Of a stretch of 64,000 nucleotides of DNA, positions 1 to 7,994 are shown in pieces (the stretch's first letter is position 1; every line of letters starts with the position of its first letter). The notes beneath the pieces were generated by a model that saw only the letters and a list, made by a program, of their open reading frames with translations, searched no databases and was not told the DNA's origin. This DNA is from Chloroflexus sp. (GTDB lineage: Bacteria; Chloroflexota; Anaerolineae; Anaerolineales; Villigracilaceae), in NCBI GenBank assembly GCA_020723995.1, contig DYHT01000007.1, forward strand, positions 1 through 64,000, written 5' to 3'. A program made the position numbers and the translations under genes.

Positions 1-532
1 CAGCAGCCGCGGTTCCGGTCAAGTCAACTGTAGCCTCTTCTTCCACCACCTTGGCTACCCCGAAATCGGTCAGCATCGGCTGGCCGCTTTGCGTTAGCAG
101 GATGTTAGACGGCTTGACATCCCGGTGGATGACCTTCTGGCTGTGGGCAAATTCCAGCGCCTGGGCAATCGGCAGCAGCAGGCGCGCCGCTTCCTGCCAG
201 GGAAGGCGTATGTGCTCGCGCAGGTACTGTTTCAGGTTGCCGCCCGGCAGGAAGGACATCACCAGGTAGGGCGAGCCTTCGTATTCGCCGTAATCGGTGA
301 CCTTGACGATGTTGGGGTGGGTCAGGCGCGCCAGCGCCTTGGCTTTGCGCTCGAAACGCTTGAGGGAGCGCGCCAGCACTTCAGGAGTGAACTTCTCGGT
401 GCGGATGACCTTGACCGCCACATCCGTTTCTAGGCGGGTATCGTAGGCTTTGTAGACCGTCGCCATCCCGCCCTCGCCGAGCTGCTCGAGGATGTGGTAG
501 CGTCCCAAAGACTGCCCTATCAGGTTGCTCAT
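1..532 (-). CDS. Serine/threonine protein kinase, N-terminal part (runs off the window)
   Basis: Reading in from 532 on the minus strand gives a Hanks-type (PknB-like) kinase domain: MSNLIGQSLGRYHI start, glycine loop GEGGMATVYKAYD, the VAIK-type lysine in DVAVKVIR, catalytic loop HRDVKPSN and the DFG motif in LTDFGVAK. The frame is open to the window edge, so the C-terminal half (often a sensor or membrane part) is not visible. The ORF track omits it because it has no stop inside the window. The family phosphorylates Ser/Thr on target proteins at the membrane. Substrates cannot be inferred. AGGAGAG-like bases precede the ATG. Confidence 0.9.
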   Translation of the reverse strand, partial: MSNLIGQSLGRYHILEQLGEGGMATVYKAYDTRLETDVAVKVIRTEKFTPEVLARSLKRFERKAKALARLTHPNIVKVTDYGEYEGSPYLVMSFLPGGNLKQYLREHIRLPWQEAARLLLPIAQALEFAHSQKVIHRDVKPSNILLTQSGQPMLTDFGVAKVVEEEATVDLTGTAAA

Positions 533-550
533 TTTTCTCTCCTTTACTGA

Positions 551-918
551 TTACGGCCCCCATCGGGTCTGCCAATCGCAATAATTGTTATTCGTCAAAC
601 GCCGCCGGTCACTGCCATCCAGGCGCATGACGTAGATTTCACAGCCGTTGGAGTCATTCATGTTATCGAAGTAACCCGTAAAAGCTATCCAGTTCCCATC
701 GGGCGAGAAGCTGGGGGGCCTGGCTGTTGCCGCCATTTGTTATCTGGGTCACCGCCGAGCCATCGGCGCTCATAAGGAAAATATTCCGTTTCCATGACAC
801 ACCTGCATAGAAAGCAATAAGCCCAGAGACAGCCCAATCACTGCGCCCACGCAGATCGCTCAGGCTGGTTACCTGCTGCCGAGCGGCGCCATTGGAATTG
901 ACGATGTACAATTGCGCC
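551..918 (-). pseudogene. Beta-propeller (PD40/TolB-like) C-terminal fragment, frameshifted
   Basis: Two ORF pieces in different frames together read as consecutive PD40 propeller blades: AQLYIVNSNG, then [20 protein letters not shown], then [13 protein letters not shown] and [16 protein letters not shown]. The frame changes inside a run of six C (minus strand) near 712-717; removing one C joins NSQAP to SFSPDG. The 5' part of the gene is missing: upstream the reading becomes a different protein family near 918. Propeller proteins of this kind are often next to, or fused to, Ser/Thr kinases like the one just downstream. A sequencing error in the C-run could explain the frameshift but not the missing 5' end. 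Confidence 0.7.
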
Positions 919-1158
919 TGATTCCTCGCCGCGATAGACTTCGTATCCGTAAGATGCAATGATCCCCGCCTCGAAATCCAATTCTTCACGAATGCGCAGG
1001 CGGATACTATTCGAAAAGAAAACTTCACCCTCTGCTGTGCCTGTAAAAGGGCTGTCGGACCAAACCGCAACCGTTGAACGCTCCACCTCTGGACGGTTGA
1101 ACGCCTGCGCCACAAACTGGCTGTAGGCATCCAACGATTTGAGTGGCATCTCCTTCAA
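838..1158 (-). pseudogene. TumE/DUF6516-like toxin, N-terminal fragment joined to the propeller remnant
   Basis: The first ~80 residues (SLDAYSQFVAQAF..., RLRIREELDFEAG, YGYEVYRGEE) resemble the start of DUF6516 (TumE-family) toxins. In that family this is normally followed by a conserved tail rich in Tyr, Pro and His. Here the tail is absent: after YRGEE the DNA becomes the beta-propeller remnant in another frame, and the formal ORF ends in non-homologous residues. It begins 2 bp after the partner gene's stop, as toxin genes do in this pair type. The family call is from memory of the pattern and was not searched. The protein is probably inactive. Confidence 0.5.
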
Positions 1159-1160
1159 GA

Positions 1161-1430
1161 CTAATACGCTGGTTGAATCCGCAGAACGTCCGCGAATTCA
1201 CGTTTTTTCAATTGTTCGGTATGGGCTTTCTTCCGCCGCAGCCAGGTTTCATAAACGCCCTTCCAACGGCTGAAATCGGCGCGTGTCTCGTCGAACGCAT
1301 CGTAACGGGACAATTTGCCCGCCATGAGCGCCTGGTAGAAATCGTCGCTCAAGACGCCATATTTTTCTTCGTAAAGAGTCAAACGGCGCTCGAGCAATTT
1401 CATTTCGATGACCAATTCGTGGGTTTCCAT
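1161..1430 (-). CDS. Small acidic/helical protein, probable antitoxin partner of the TumE-like fragment
   Basis: About 89 residues, highly charged and predicted helical, with ELVIEMKLLERRLTLYEEKYG near the start and a Trp-rich middle (RWKGVYETWLRRKK). The ATG at 1430 is preferred over the GTG at 1442 because GGAG lies 7 bases before it. Small helical proteins of this shape precede DUF6516 toxins in many Chloroflexi and cyanobacteria (recalled, not checked), and the toxin-like ORF starts directly after its stop. If so, it is an orphan antitoxin whose toxin has decayed. No DNA-binding motif is evident. Confidence 0.6.
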   Translation of the reverse strand: METHELVIEMKLLERRLTLYEEKYGVLSDDFYQALMAGKLSRYDAFDETRADFSRWKGVYETWLRRKKAHTEQLKKREFADVLRIQPAY

Positions 1431-1473
1431 TTTCGTCTCCACATTCTGTTGCCATTATTGTACTACGGTTGCG

Positions 1474-2499
1474 CTAGAACAAATCCCTATTCCCCCTCAC
1501 CCACTCGAACAACCTCCCCACCCCCTCCTCCACGCCAATCTTCGGCTTCCAGCCCAATTCGTGCTCCGCCTTGCGGATATCGGACACATACACGCGCTGG
1601 TCGCCGGGACGCCAGTCGCCGCGCGCCACCGGGATGGGCTTGCCAAGCAGTCTTTCCAGCAGCGAGCCGAATTCAGCCCAAATCGAAATGACATTCTGCG
1701 GCCCGCCGCCGAGGTTGAAAACCTGACCTTTCACGGTGTCTATTTTCGCAATGGCGAGGTCGTAAGCATCCAATAAATCATCCACGTGGAGCACATCCCG
1801 CACCTGCTTGCCGTCGCCGTAAATCGTCAACGGGCGGCCTGTCAGCGCGGCGATGATCATCCACGCCAGCCAGCCTTGGTCCTCCACGCCGAACTGGCGC
1901 GGACCGTAGATACAGGATTGACGGAGGACGACGGACGGTAGACCGTAGATTCTGGCGTAGTCACGGACGTATTGATCGCCCGCCCCTTTTGAGCAGCCGT
2001 AAGGTGAATGGAAATCCAGCGGCTGGGTTTCGGGGCAGCCCAGCGGCAGGTCGGCGTAGCGCCAGCGGGTCGGCTCCTCGGCCAGTGCCACGTCCTCCAT
2101 CCCGCCGTAGACTTTGTTCGTGGAGGCGTAAATGACCACCGACTTGCGCTCCGAAAGCCGCGCCGCTTCCAGCACATTGAACGTGCCGAGGGCATTGGCC
2201 TCGAAATCTTCGCGCGGATGCGTAACGGATGTCGTCACTGCGACCTGTCCCGCCAAATGGACGATGACCTTCGCCTCGCGGCTGGATTCCGTTAAAAGGG
2301 CCGCCTCGCGCACGTCCCCGATGATGAGTCTAAACGCGTTTTCCCCGAACGTTTCCCGCAGCCAGGCCAGATTGCGCGGCGCTCCGGCGCGGCTCAGATT
2401 ATCGTAGATGGTCACTTTTTCGCTGCGCTTGAGTAGACGCGCCACGTAGTTTGAACCTATAAAACCGGCTCCGCCGGTGATGAGGTAATTTTTCGACAT
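1474..2499 (-). CDS. NAD-dependent epimerase/dehydratase (CDP-paratose 2-epimerase-like)
   Basis: Extended short-chain dehydrogenase of 341 aa. The Rossmann motif GGAGFIG is at residues 9-15 and the catalytic YxxxK is Y167/K171 in SPYGCSKG. The YGCSKGAGDQYVRDYAR stretch and the SCIYGPRQFG motif are typical of CDP-paratose/CDP-tyvelose 2-epimerase-like enzymes, which interconvert C2 epimers of nucleotide-activated sugars for cell-surface glycans. It is the last gene of a lepA / flippase-like / epimerase run with gaps of only 5-6 bp, so they are probably co-transcribed. The exact sugar substrate cannot be read from sequence. Confidence 0.85.
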   Translation of the reverse strand: MSKNYLITGGAGFIGSNYVARLLKRSEKVTIYDNLSRAGAPRNLAWLRETFGENAFRLIIGDVREAALLTESSREAKVIVHLAGQVAVTTSVTHPREDFEANALGTFNVLEAARLSERKSVVIYASTNKVYGGMEDVALAEEPTRWRYADLPLGCPETQPLDFHSPYGCSKGAGDQYVRDYARIYGLPSVVLRQSCIYGPRQFGVEDQGWLAWMIIAALTGRPLTIYGDGKQVRDVLHVDDLLDAYDLAIAKIDTVKGQVFNLGGGPQNVISIWAEFGSLLERLLGKPIPVARGDWRPGDQRVYVSDIRKAEHELGWKPKIGVEEGVGRLFEWVRGNRDLF

Positions 2500-2504
2500 G
2501 ATAA

Positions 2505-3500
2505 TTATTCTTCCTGCCTCTTCCGTAACTGGCGGTAAATGCCCATCAGAGTCTCACCCTCGGTGGAGAGGGCATAGACTCCTATGACGCCGGTGACGAG
2601 ATAGTTGAACAGATGGGCGATCAGGGCGACAGCCAGAGCGGTGGACTGATCGCCGCTCACCAGCGTGAGCGCGCCGCTCAACGCGCCTTCGTACGTCCCA
2701 ACCGCACCGGGCAGAGACGGGATGGCGCCGCCGAAGGCCGCCGCGCCCAGTCCGAAAAGCGCCCAAACCAGTTTGGGGGTCGGGAAGAAAGCGGCCAGCG
2801 TAAGGTAAAACTGTCCGATGGCAATCGCCCAGTTCAGGGTCATCCAGAACATGAAGCGCACGAAGAGCCAGCCATCGGTGAGAACCGCCAGGCCGGAGAA
2901 GAAGGAGGCCAGGAAATTCCCGCCCAGCCGCAGCAAGACCGGCCAGCGCGTGCTGAGATGGTCGAATTGGCGCATCGTCCACTCGCGGTAACGGGCCAGG
3001 AGATAAAGGACTACCAGCCCCAGAATGACCAGCCCGCCGACTACAAAGGCGACTTTCTCCGCCCCGGCCGCGCCGACCACGAACGGCAGCGCACTGAGTA
3101 GAATGGCCGCTGAAAACGCCAGGTCGAGCACGCGCTCGATGACTATCGTCGGCAGGACTTGCATGAATCCCAGGTTGGCCTTGCGTCCCAACAAAAAGGC
3201 CCGTCCGACTTCCCCCAGGCGAAAGGGGAAAAAGTTATTCAGCAGATAACCTTCGCACAACGTGAAAAAGACTTGTTTGTACGAAGCCTTGTTTTGCAAT
3301 AGCGTGCGCCAGACGACCCCGCGCACAGCCAGCCAGACCAGCGAAATCGCGATGGCAGCCAGCAATAAGCGATAATCTGCTGAACGGATCGCTTCCGCCA
3401 GGCGGTGCAGGTCAACGAAGTATAAAATGGCAGCAATGGCCGCCAGGCTGATGACGACGCCCGGCAGCCAGCGGCGGGTGGATTTCCAGAGTTTCGACAT
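2505..3500 (-). CDS. Flippase-like / lysylphosphatidylglycerol synthase transmembrane (UPF0104) protein
   Basis: 331 aa integral membrane protein with about eight hydrophobic segments. It shows the family hallmarks NNFFPFRLGEVGRAFLLGRK (residues ~88-107) and PSLPGAVGTYEGALSGAL near residue 262. These belong to the AglD/UPF0104 group related to the membrane half of MprF. Members are linked to lipid-linked sugar or lipid translocation, but function is unproven for most. The soluble aminoacyltransferase domain of MprF is absent. It lies between lepA and a nucleotide-sugar epimerase, which fits a surface-glycan role by context. Confidence 0.85.
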   Translation of the reverse strand: MSKLWKSTRRWLPGVVISLAAIAAILYFVDLHRLAEAIRSADYRLLLAAIAISLVWLAVRGVVWRTLLQNKASYKQVFFTLCEGYLLNNFFPFRLGEVGRAFLLGRKANLGFMQVLPTIVIERVLDLAFSAAILLSALPFVVGAAGAEKVAFVVGGLVILGLVVLYLLARYREWTMRQFDHLSTRWPVLLRLGGNFLASFFSGLAVLTDGWLFVRFMFWMTLNWAIAIGQFYLTLAAFFPTPKLVWALFGLGAAAFGGAIPSLPGAVGTYEGALSGALTLVSGDQSTALAVALIAHLFNYLVTGVIGVYALSTEGETLMGIYRQLRKRQEE

Positions 3501-3506
3501 ATAAAT

Positions 3507-5306
3507 CTATTCCTCTTCCAAACTCAGCACCGCCATGAAGGCTTCCTGCGGGATTTCGACATTGCCAATCATTTTCAGGCGTTTCTTACCCTTCTTCTGC
3601 TTTTCGAGCAATTTCTTCTTGCGGGTGATGTCGCCGCCGTAACATTTGGCCAGCACGTCCTTGCGCGTGGCCTTGACGTTGGCGCGGCTGATGATACGGC
3701 CACCGGCGGAAGACTGAATCGCAACATCGAAAAGTTGGCGCGGGATGATTTCCTTGAGTTTGGTGATGAAACGCTGGCCTTTGTGATAAGCATCTTTTTT
3801 GTGGACGATGGCTGCCAGCGCGTCCACCGGCTCGCCGTTGACCAGAATCTCGAGTTTCTGTAGCTCATCCATGCGGTATTGGAGGAACTGGTAATCCAAC
3901 GAGGCATAGCCGCGTGTTCGGGATTTCAACTCATCAAAGAAGTTGACAATGATTTCGGAAAGTGGAATTTCATAATTGAGTTGCACGCGGTGCAGGGCAG
4001 GATATTCCTGGCTCTTGTAGATGCCGCGCCGCTTGGTGACCAGGTCCATAATCGGGCCATAATAGTCGGTCGGTGTGATGATTTCGATGTCCATCCACGG
4101 CTCACGGATTTCTTCAATATCGGCCTCATCGGGCAGTTCGGCCGGCGAATCAACCAGAATGGTCGTCCCATCCCGCAGCAGGACTTCGTATTCGACCGTC
4201 GGTGCGGTGAAGACCATATCCAGGTCGTACTCGCGCTCCAGGCGCTCCTGGATGATTTCCATGTGAAACAGGCCCAGGAAACCGGCGCGGAAGCCGAAGC
4301 CGAGTGCCTGCGAGGTCTCCGGCTCGAAGACCAGCGAGGCGTCGTTGAGTTGCAGTTTATCCAGCGCCTCGCGCAGATTGGCGTAATCATCCGCTTCGGC
4401 GGGGTAGATACCGGCGAAGACCATCGGTTTGGGATGCAGGTAACCGGGTAGCGGCGCGGCGGCCGGATTGGCGGCACGCGTGATAGTATCACCGACACGG
4501 CAATCGTGGACTGACTTGAATCCGGTGGCGATGTAGCCGACTTCGCCCGCCGTCAGTCGCTCCACCGGCTTGAGCGTGGGCGCGAAAATGCCAATTTCGA
4601 CCGGCTTCACCTCCAGGGAGGTGGACATCATGCGGATGGTATCGGCGGTGGCAAGCGCGCCTTCCACGACGCGCACGTAGGCAATCACGCCTTTGTATGA
4701 GTCGTAATGCGAGTCAAAGATAAGCGCCCGCAGCGGGGCGGACGCGTCGCCTTTGGGCGGAGGCACATCGCGGACGATGGCCTCCAGCACGGCCTCGATA
4801 TTTTTCCCCTCTTTTGCCGAGATGCGCAGGATGTTCTCCGGCGGCACACCCAGCAGACTGCCTACATCTTCGGCCACTTCGTCGGGACGGGCGGTAACCA
4901 GGTCAATCTTGTTGATGACGGGAATAATTTCAAGGTCGGCGTTAAGGGCGGAATACAGGTTGGCGAGCGTCTGGGCTTCGATGCCCTGGGTGGCATCCAC
5001 GACCAGCAGCGCGCCCTCGCAGGCATTCAGGGCGCGCGAGACCTCGTAGCCGAAGTCCACGTGGCCGGGGGTGTCAATCAGGTTGAGTTCGTATTCGTTG
5101 TCATCCTGTGCGGTGTAAGCCATGCGCACAGCAGAGGCCTTGATGGTGACGCCCTTCTCGCGTTCGAGGTCCATCGAGTCGAGGATCTGTTCGGTGGTGT
5201 CGCGTTCGGGCACCGTGCCGGTGAGATGCAGCAGCCGGTCGGCGAGCGTGGACTTGCCGTGGTCAATGTGGGCGATGATACAGAAGTTGCGGATGTGGGA
5301 GGTCAT
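3507..5306 (-). CDS. lepA: Elongation factor 4 (LepA), ribosomal back-translocase GTPase
   Basis: 599 aa, the usual LepA length. G-domain motifs are clear: [15 protein letters not shown] (G1), [12 protein letters not shown] (G3) and NKIDL (G4). The LepA-specific C-terminal domain follows with [19 protein letters not shown] and a Lys-rich [16 protein letters not shown]-type end (residues ~540-585). LepA binds ribosomes and influences translocation and initiation, particularly under ionic or cold stress. It is first in a three-gene run with the two genes downstream. No leader structure was noticed; the upstream 140 bp hold a repeat tract and a tlyA scrap. Confidence 0.97.
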   Translation of the reverse strand: MTSHIRNFCIIAHIDHGKSTLADRLLHLTGTVPERDTTEQILDSMDLEREKGVTIKASAVRMAYTAQDDNEYELNLIDTPGHVDFGYEVSRALNACEGALLVVDATQGIEAQTLANLYSALNADLEIIPVINKIDLVTARPDEVAEDVGSLLGVPPENILRISAKEGKNIEAVLEAIVRDVPPPKGDASAPLRALIFDSHYDSYKGVIAYVRVVEGALATADTIRMMSTSLEVKPVEIGIFAPTLKPVERLTAGEVGYIATGFKSVHDCRVGDTITRAANPAAAPLPGYLHPKPMVFAGIYPAEADDYANLREALDKLQLNDASLVFEPETSQALGFGFRAGFLGLFHMEIIQERLEREYDLDMVFTAPTVEYEVLLRDGTTILVDSPAELPDEADIEEIREPWMDIEIITPTDYYGPIMDLVTKRRGIYKSQEYPALHRVQLNYEIPLSEIIVNFFDELKSRTRGYASLDYQFLQYRMDELQKLEILVNGEPVDALAAIVHKKDAYHKGQRFITKLKEIIPRQLFDVAIQSSAGGRIISRANVKATRKDVLAKCYGGDITRKKKLLEKQKKGKKRLKMIGNVEIPQEAFMAVLSLEEE

Positions 5307-5333
5307 GGCGGGGGAAAGTATACCCGAATTTTA

Positions 5334-5361
5334 TCCACGAAGTGACACGAAGAGACACGAA
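5334..5361. repeat. CACGAA short-word tandem tract
   Basis: CACGAAGTGACACGAAGAGACACGAA-type wording just upstream of lepA, read on the plus strand. Related CACGAA words occur at 23605-23640 (CCACGAATGAACACGAA) and 37048-37075 (ACACGAAGTACACGAAG). All three lie at gene borders. Confidence 0.7.
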
Positions 5362-5397
5362 CGCTGGCTCCCCACATCCCCACCTTTTTCCTCCATC

Positions 5398-5447
5398 CTC
5401 AGCCACGCCAAAAACTCGACATTCCCCTTTGGCACCGGCACGCTCGC
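5398..5447 (-). pseudogene. Scrap of a tlyA 3' end
   Basis: On the minus strand this reads PVPKGNVEFLAWLRM. The intact tlyA ends with GPKGNVEFLGWMGM at 6290-6350. The DNA shares 24 of 25 bases in the core (CCAAAAACTCGACATTCCCC then TTY) plus patchy similarity on both sides. The Phd/PIN pair lies exactly between the scrap and the intact gene, so the scrap looks like a partial duplication that happened when the module arrived. Confidence 0.65.
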
Positions 5448-5449
5448 TT

Positions 5450-5863
5450 TCATTTCTCAAGGATATCAAGGAAATCAACTGGTTTGAGCACCGGAATTCC
5501 CTGGAATGGACTCAAACTCAACAAGTCGCCGTCACCGCTGACGATGTAATCGGCTTTGCCTTCGACAGCAACTTCAAGGAATTTGTCGTCATCCGGGTCG
5601 CGGCAAATATGAATGGCAGTAATCGGCACGATTTCTTCGCCGCGAAACCTGGCAAGCGCCACAAATTCATTTACATCGAAATTGCCGATCATCCCACGAG
5701 TGACATGCGGTCTGGAAAGTACATCAATAATCTCATCCAACGAACCCTCAGAATACAGGAAAGTGTATTTCCCCCGTGCGAGATGTACAAGGATCAGGTT
5801 AATCCTTGCATCAGGATTGAGCGAGGCGCTGACCACCACGTTGGTATCAACGACTGCTCGCAT
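5450..5863 (-). CDS. PIN-domain toxin (putative toxin-antitoxin system, COG1569 type)
   Basis: PIN ribonuclease fold: MRAVVDTNVVVSA with the first catalytic Asp, E in SEGSLDEIID, DPDDDKFLEVAV, and the final acidic patch VSGDGDLL. About 137 aa from this start. An earlier ATG at 5890 forms a TGATG overlap with the antitoxin stop and would add nine residues (MLLARRGQK). I prefer 5863 because MRAVVDTNV is the family start and GAGGCGGGG lies upstream, but translational coupling from 5890 is possible. PIN toxins cleave specific RNAs and are held by the upstream Phd-type antitoxin. Confidence 0.85.
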   Translation of the reverse strand: MRAVVDTNVVVSASLNPDARINLILVHLARGKYTFLYSEGSLDEIIDVLSRPHVTRGMIGNFDVNEFVALARFRGEEIVPITAIHICRDPDDDKFLEVAVEGKADYIVSGDGDLLSLSPFQGIPVLKPVDFLDILEK

Positions 5864-5889
5864 TTTTTGACCCCGCCTCGCTAGCAACA

Positions 5890-6201
5890 TCAGCCCTCTT
5901 TCGCTTGATACTTACGTTTTTCTTCTCTCACCTCACGAATGGCCGCGGCCACATCTGCCTGTACCTCCTCTTCGGAACGCCCTGCATTGGCTAATCGCAT
6001 CTTTTCCATCAAACGTTCAAACCGCTCCATAACATCCTCTTTGCTCATGGGCCTGGTGCGAACGTAATCCTCATAGGGAATCAATACTGCCTCGGGACGG
6101 CTGCCGCGCGTGAGAATAAATGATGCCCGGTTTTTTGCCACCTGGTCAAAGACAGAACGAAATTTGCGCTGTAGTTCGGTGACACCTATAATCTGTTCCA
6201 T
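5890..6201 (-). CDS. Phd/YefM-family antitoxin
   Basis: About 103 aa, starting MEQIIGVTELQRKFRSVFDQV, the typical Phd/YefM N-terminal fold (residues 1-60) with LTRGSRPEAVLIPYEDY. The helical, charged C-terminus (EEVQADVAAAIREVREEKRK) is the toxin-binding part. The ATG at 6201 is chosen because GGAGG sits at the right distance; the upstream ATG at 6213 overlaps that ribosome site. A TATAAT box on the minus strand (6220-6225) gives it its own promoter, probably autorepressed as is usual for the family. Confidence 0.85.
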   Translation of the reverse strand: MEQIIGVTELQRKFRSVFDQVAKNRASFILTRGSRPEAVLIPYEDYVRTRPMSKEDVMERFERLMEKMRLANAGRSEEEVQADVAAAIREVREEKRKYQAKEG

Positions 6202-6225
6202 CGCAACCTCCATAATTAAATTATA
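6201..6225 (-). promoter_or_regulatory. -10 box and Shine-Dalgarno leader of the Phd/PIN module
   Basis: Minus strand reads TATAAT (6220-6225), then ATGGAGGTTGCGATGG with the start codon at 6201. The same leader wording ATGGAGGTTG(C/T)NATG also precedes hicB (25201) and the response regulator (56172). Confidence 0.6.
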
Positions 6226-6239
6226 TCGTGATATGTATT

Positions 6240-7058
6240 CTACTTCATATTCACAGCATCAGCAACCATGGATTTGACATCCGCGGGCTCCCCCATCCCC
6301 ATCCACCCCAAAAACTCGACATTCCCCTTCGGCCCCGTCAGCGGACTGCGCATCAGCCCGCGCACACTGAAGCCCTCGTTTTGCGCAAACGTCAGCACGT
6401 CCAGCAGCACCGCGCGGTGAACTTCCCCGTCACGGATGACGCCCTTGCCTTTGGCGGTCACTTTGCGCCCGGCCTCGAATTGGGGCTTGATGAGGGCGAT
6501 TACGCCCCCCCCTTCATCCCCCCCCTTTTTCTCCGAAAATGGGGGGGGCAAGGGGGGGGCAAACCACCCCTTCACCACCGGCAGCAAAATCTTGAGCGAA
6601 ATAAACGAGGCGTCAATCGTGACGAGGCTCACCGGCTCGGGCAGGGACTCGACGAACCGCGCATTGGTCTCCTCCATCACGGCCACGCGCGGGTCGGTGC
6701 GTAACTTCCAGTGCAGGATACCCTTGCCCACATCAATGGCATAGACCTTGGCCGCGCCGCGCTGGAGCAGGCAGTCGGTGAATCCGCCGGTCGAGGCGCC
6801 CACATCCGCGCAGACGCGGCCGTCCACTTCCACGCCGAAAGCCTCCAGCGCCGCGTCCAGCTTTTCGCCGCCGCGCGAGACGAAGCGCGGACCTCTATCC
6901 ACAGTTATATTCACGTCATTCGAGACATTCGCTGCTGGCTTGTCGGCCACCTGCCCATCTACGCGCACCTGTCCGGCCATAATTAATCGCTGCGCCAGCG
7001 AACGGCTCTCGGCCAGTCCGCGTTCCACAAGAAGGACATCCAAGCGTATTTTGCTCAC
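6240..7058 (-). CDS. tlyA: TlyA-family rRNA ribose 2'-O-methyltransferase / hemolysin A homologue
   Basis: 272 aa. N-terminal S4 RNA-binding domain (LDVLLVERGLAESRSLAQRL..., residues 1-60), then an FtsJ-like fold with SAM motif DVGASTGGFTDCLLQRGA (~85-102) and KPQFEAGR. In mycobacteria TlyA methylates 16S C1409 and 23S C1920 at the subunit interface. The stretch PPLPPPFSEKKGGDEGGG (~residues 168-185) is not part of the family and is encoded by a GC palindrome insertion that keeps the frame. The conserved C-terminal GPKGNVEFLGW motif is duplicated at 5398-5447. Confidence 0.92.
   Translation of the reverse strand: MSKIRLDVLLVERGLAESRSLAQRLIMAGQVRVDGQVADKPAANVSNDVNITVDRGPRFVSRGGEKLDAALEAFGVEVDGRVCADVGASTGGFTDCLLQRGAAKVYAIDVGKGILHWKLRTDPRVAVMEETNARFVESLPEPVSLVTIDASFISLKILLPVVKGWFAPPLPPPFSEKKGGDEGGGVIALIKPQFEAGRKVTAKGKGVIRDGEVHRAVLLDVLTFAQNEGFSVRGLMRSPLTGPKGNVEFLGWMGMGEPADVKSMVADAVNMK
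6503..6570. repeat. GC-rich palindromic element inside tlyA
   Basis: Runs of C and G around CCCCTTTTTCTCCGAAAATGGGG form a large hairpin within the tlyA frame. It encodes a Pro/Gly/Lys-rich loop absent from ordinary TlyA proteins. It belongs to the same general class as the elements in the mevalonate kinase (8266) and mutM (51726). Confidence 0.75.
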
Positions 7059-7124
7059 AGGCCTATTCTATTACGTTTTACGGTTTACGTTTTACTTTTC
7101 GCCCGTACAAGGTAAAATAAAGCC

Positions 7125-7994
7125 ATGTTCCGCGCCCTGCTCAAAACCATGCGTCCGCGCCAGTGGACGAAAAACGTCTTCCTCTTCGCCGCGCTGATCT
7201 TCGACCAGAAACTGTTCCACCTGACCGCCGCGCTGCACACGGCTTTCGGCTTTGTTTTGTTTTGCCTGATTTCCAGCGTGGTTTACATCCTCAACGACCT
7301 GATTGACATCGAAGCCGACCGCCAGCATCCCGAAAAACGCAAACGGCCTCTGCCGTCGGGGGAACTCTCTGTCACAGTGGCAATCCCGGCAACCGTCCTT
7401 CTGACGCTCGTTACGCTGCTGCTTTCTTACTATCTCGCGCCCGCTTTCGCCGCCGTCATCCTGGCTTATTTCATCCTGATGCTGGCTTATTCCGTCTGGC
7501 TCAAGCACATCCCCATCCTCGACGTACTGGTCATCGCCGCCGGATTCGTCTTACGCGTCCACGCCGGTGTGACCCTCATCCACGTCGCGCGTTTCTCACC
7601 CTGGATGTACGTCGTCATGACCCTATTGGCGCTCTACCTCGGCTTCGGCAAACGCCGCGCCGAACTGGCCCTGCTGGCAGCCGGCGCAGGTTCGCACCGC
7701 CGCGTCCTCGATGGCTACACCATCCCGCTGCTCGACCAGTTCATCACCATCGTCTCCGGCACGACCATTGTCGCCTACAGCCTGTACACCTTCTTCGCGC
7801 CCAACCTTCCGGCCAACCACGCCATGATGTTGACCATTCCCTTCGTGCTGTACAGCATCTTCCGTTACCTCTACCTGATCCAGGTCAAGCACAGCGGCGG
7901 CGCGCCGGAAGAAATCCTGCTCTCTGACCGCCCGCTGCAAATCGCCATCCTGCTGTGGGGATTGGCCGTCCTGGCCGTATTCTATGCCTCCTAA
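7125..7994 (+). CDS. UbiA-family prenyltransferase (decaprenyl-phosphate phosphoribosyltransferase-like)
   Basis: 289 aa with about eight or nine membrane helices. The Asp-rich motif NDLIDIEADRQHPEKRKRPL (residues ~58-77) and the start RPRQWTKNVFLFAAL match the subgroup of Rv3806c, which transfers a phosphoribosyl unit from PRPP to decaprenyl phosphate, the first step to arabinose donor lipids. A second Asp-rich loop is replaced by GFGKRRAELALL, as in that subgroup. It overlaps the mevalonate kinase start by 11 bp, so isoprenoid supply and lipid-linked sugar synthesis are coupled. The precise acceptor is inferred. Confidence 0.85.
   Translation: MFRALLKTMRPRQWTKNVFLFAALIFDQKLFHLTAALHTAFGFVLFCLISSVVYILNDLIDIEADRQHPEKRKRPLPSGELSVTVAIPATVLLTLVTLLLSYYLAPAFAAVILAYFILMLAYSVWLKHIPILDVLVIAAGFVLRVHAGVTLIHVARFSPWMYVVMTLLALYLGFGKRRAELALLAAGAGSHRRVLDGYTIPLLDQFITIVSGTTIVAYSLYTFFAPNLPANHAMMLTIPFVLYSIFRYLYLIQVKHSGGAPEEILLSDRPLQIAILLWGLAVLAVFYAS

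Noticed and set aside
5329-5338. DnaA-box-like TTATCCACG
   Set aside because: Single imperfect copy within a CACGAA word tract; no cluster, so not an origin.
4707-5345. Plus-strand ORF of 212 aa opposite lepA
   Set aside because: Antisense shadow of the conserved GTPase domain.
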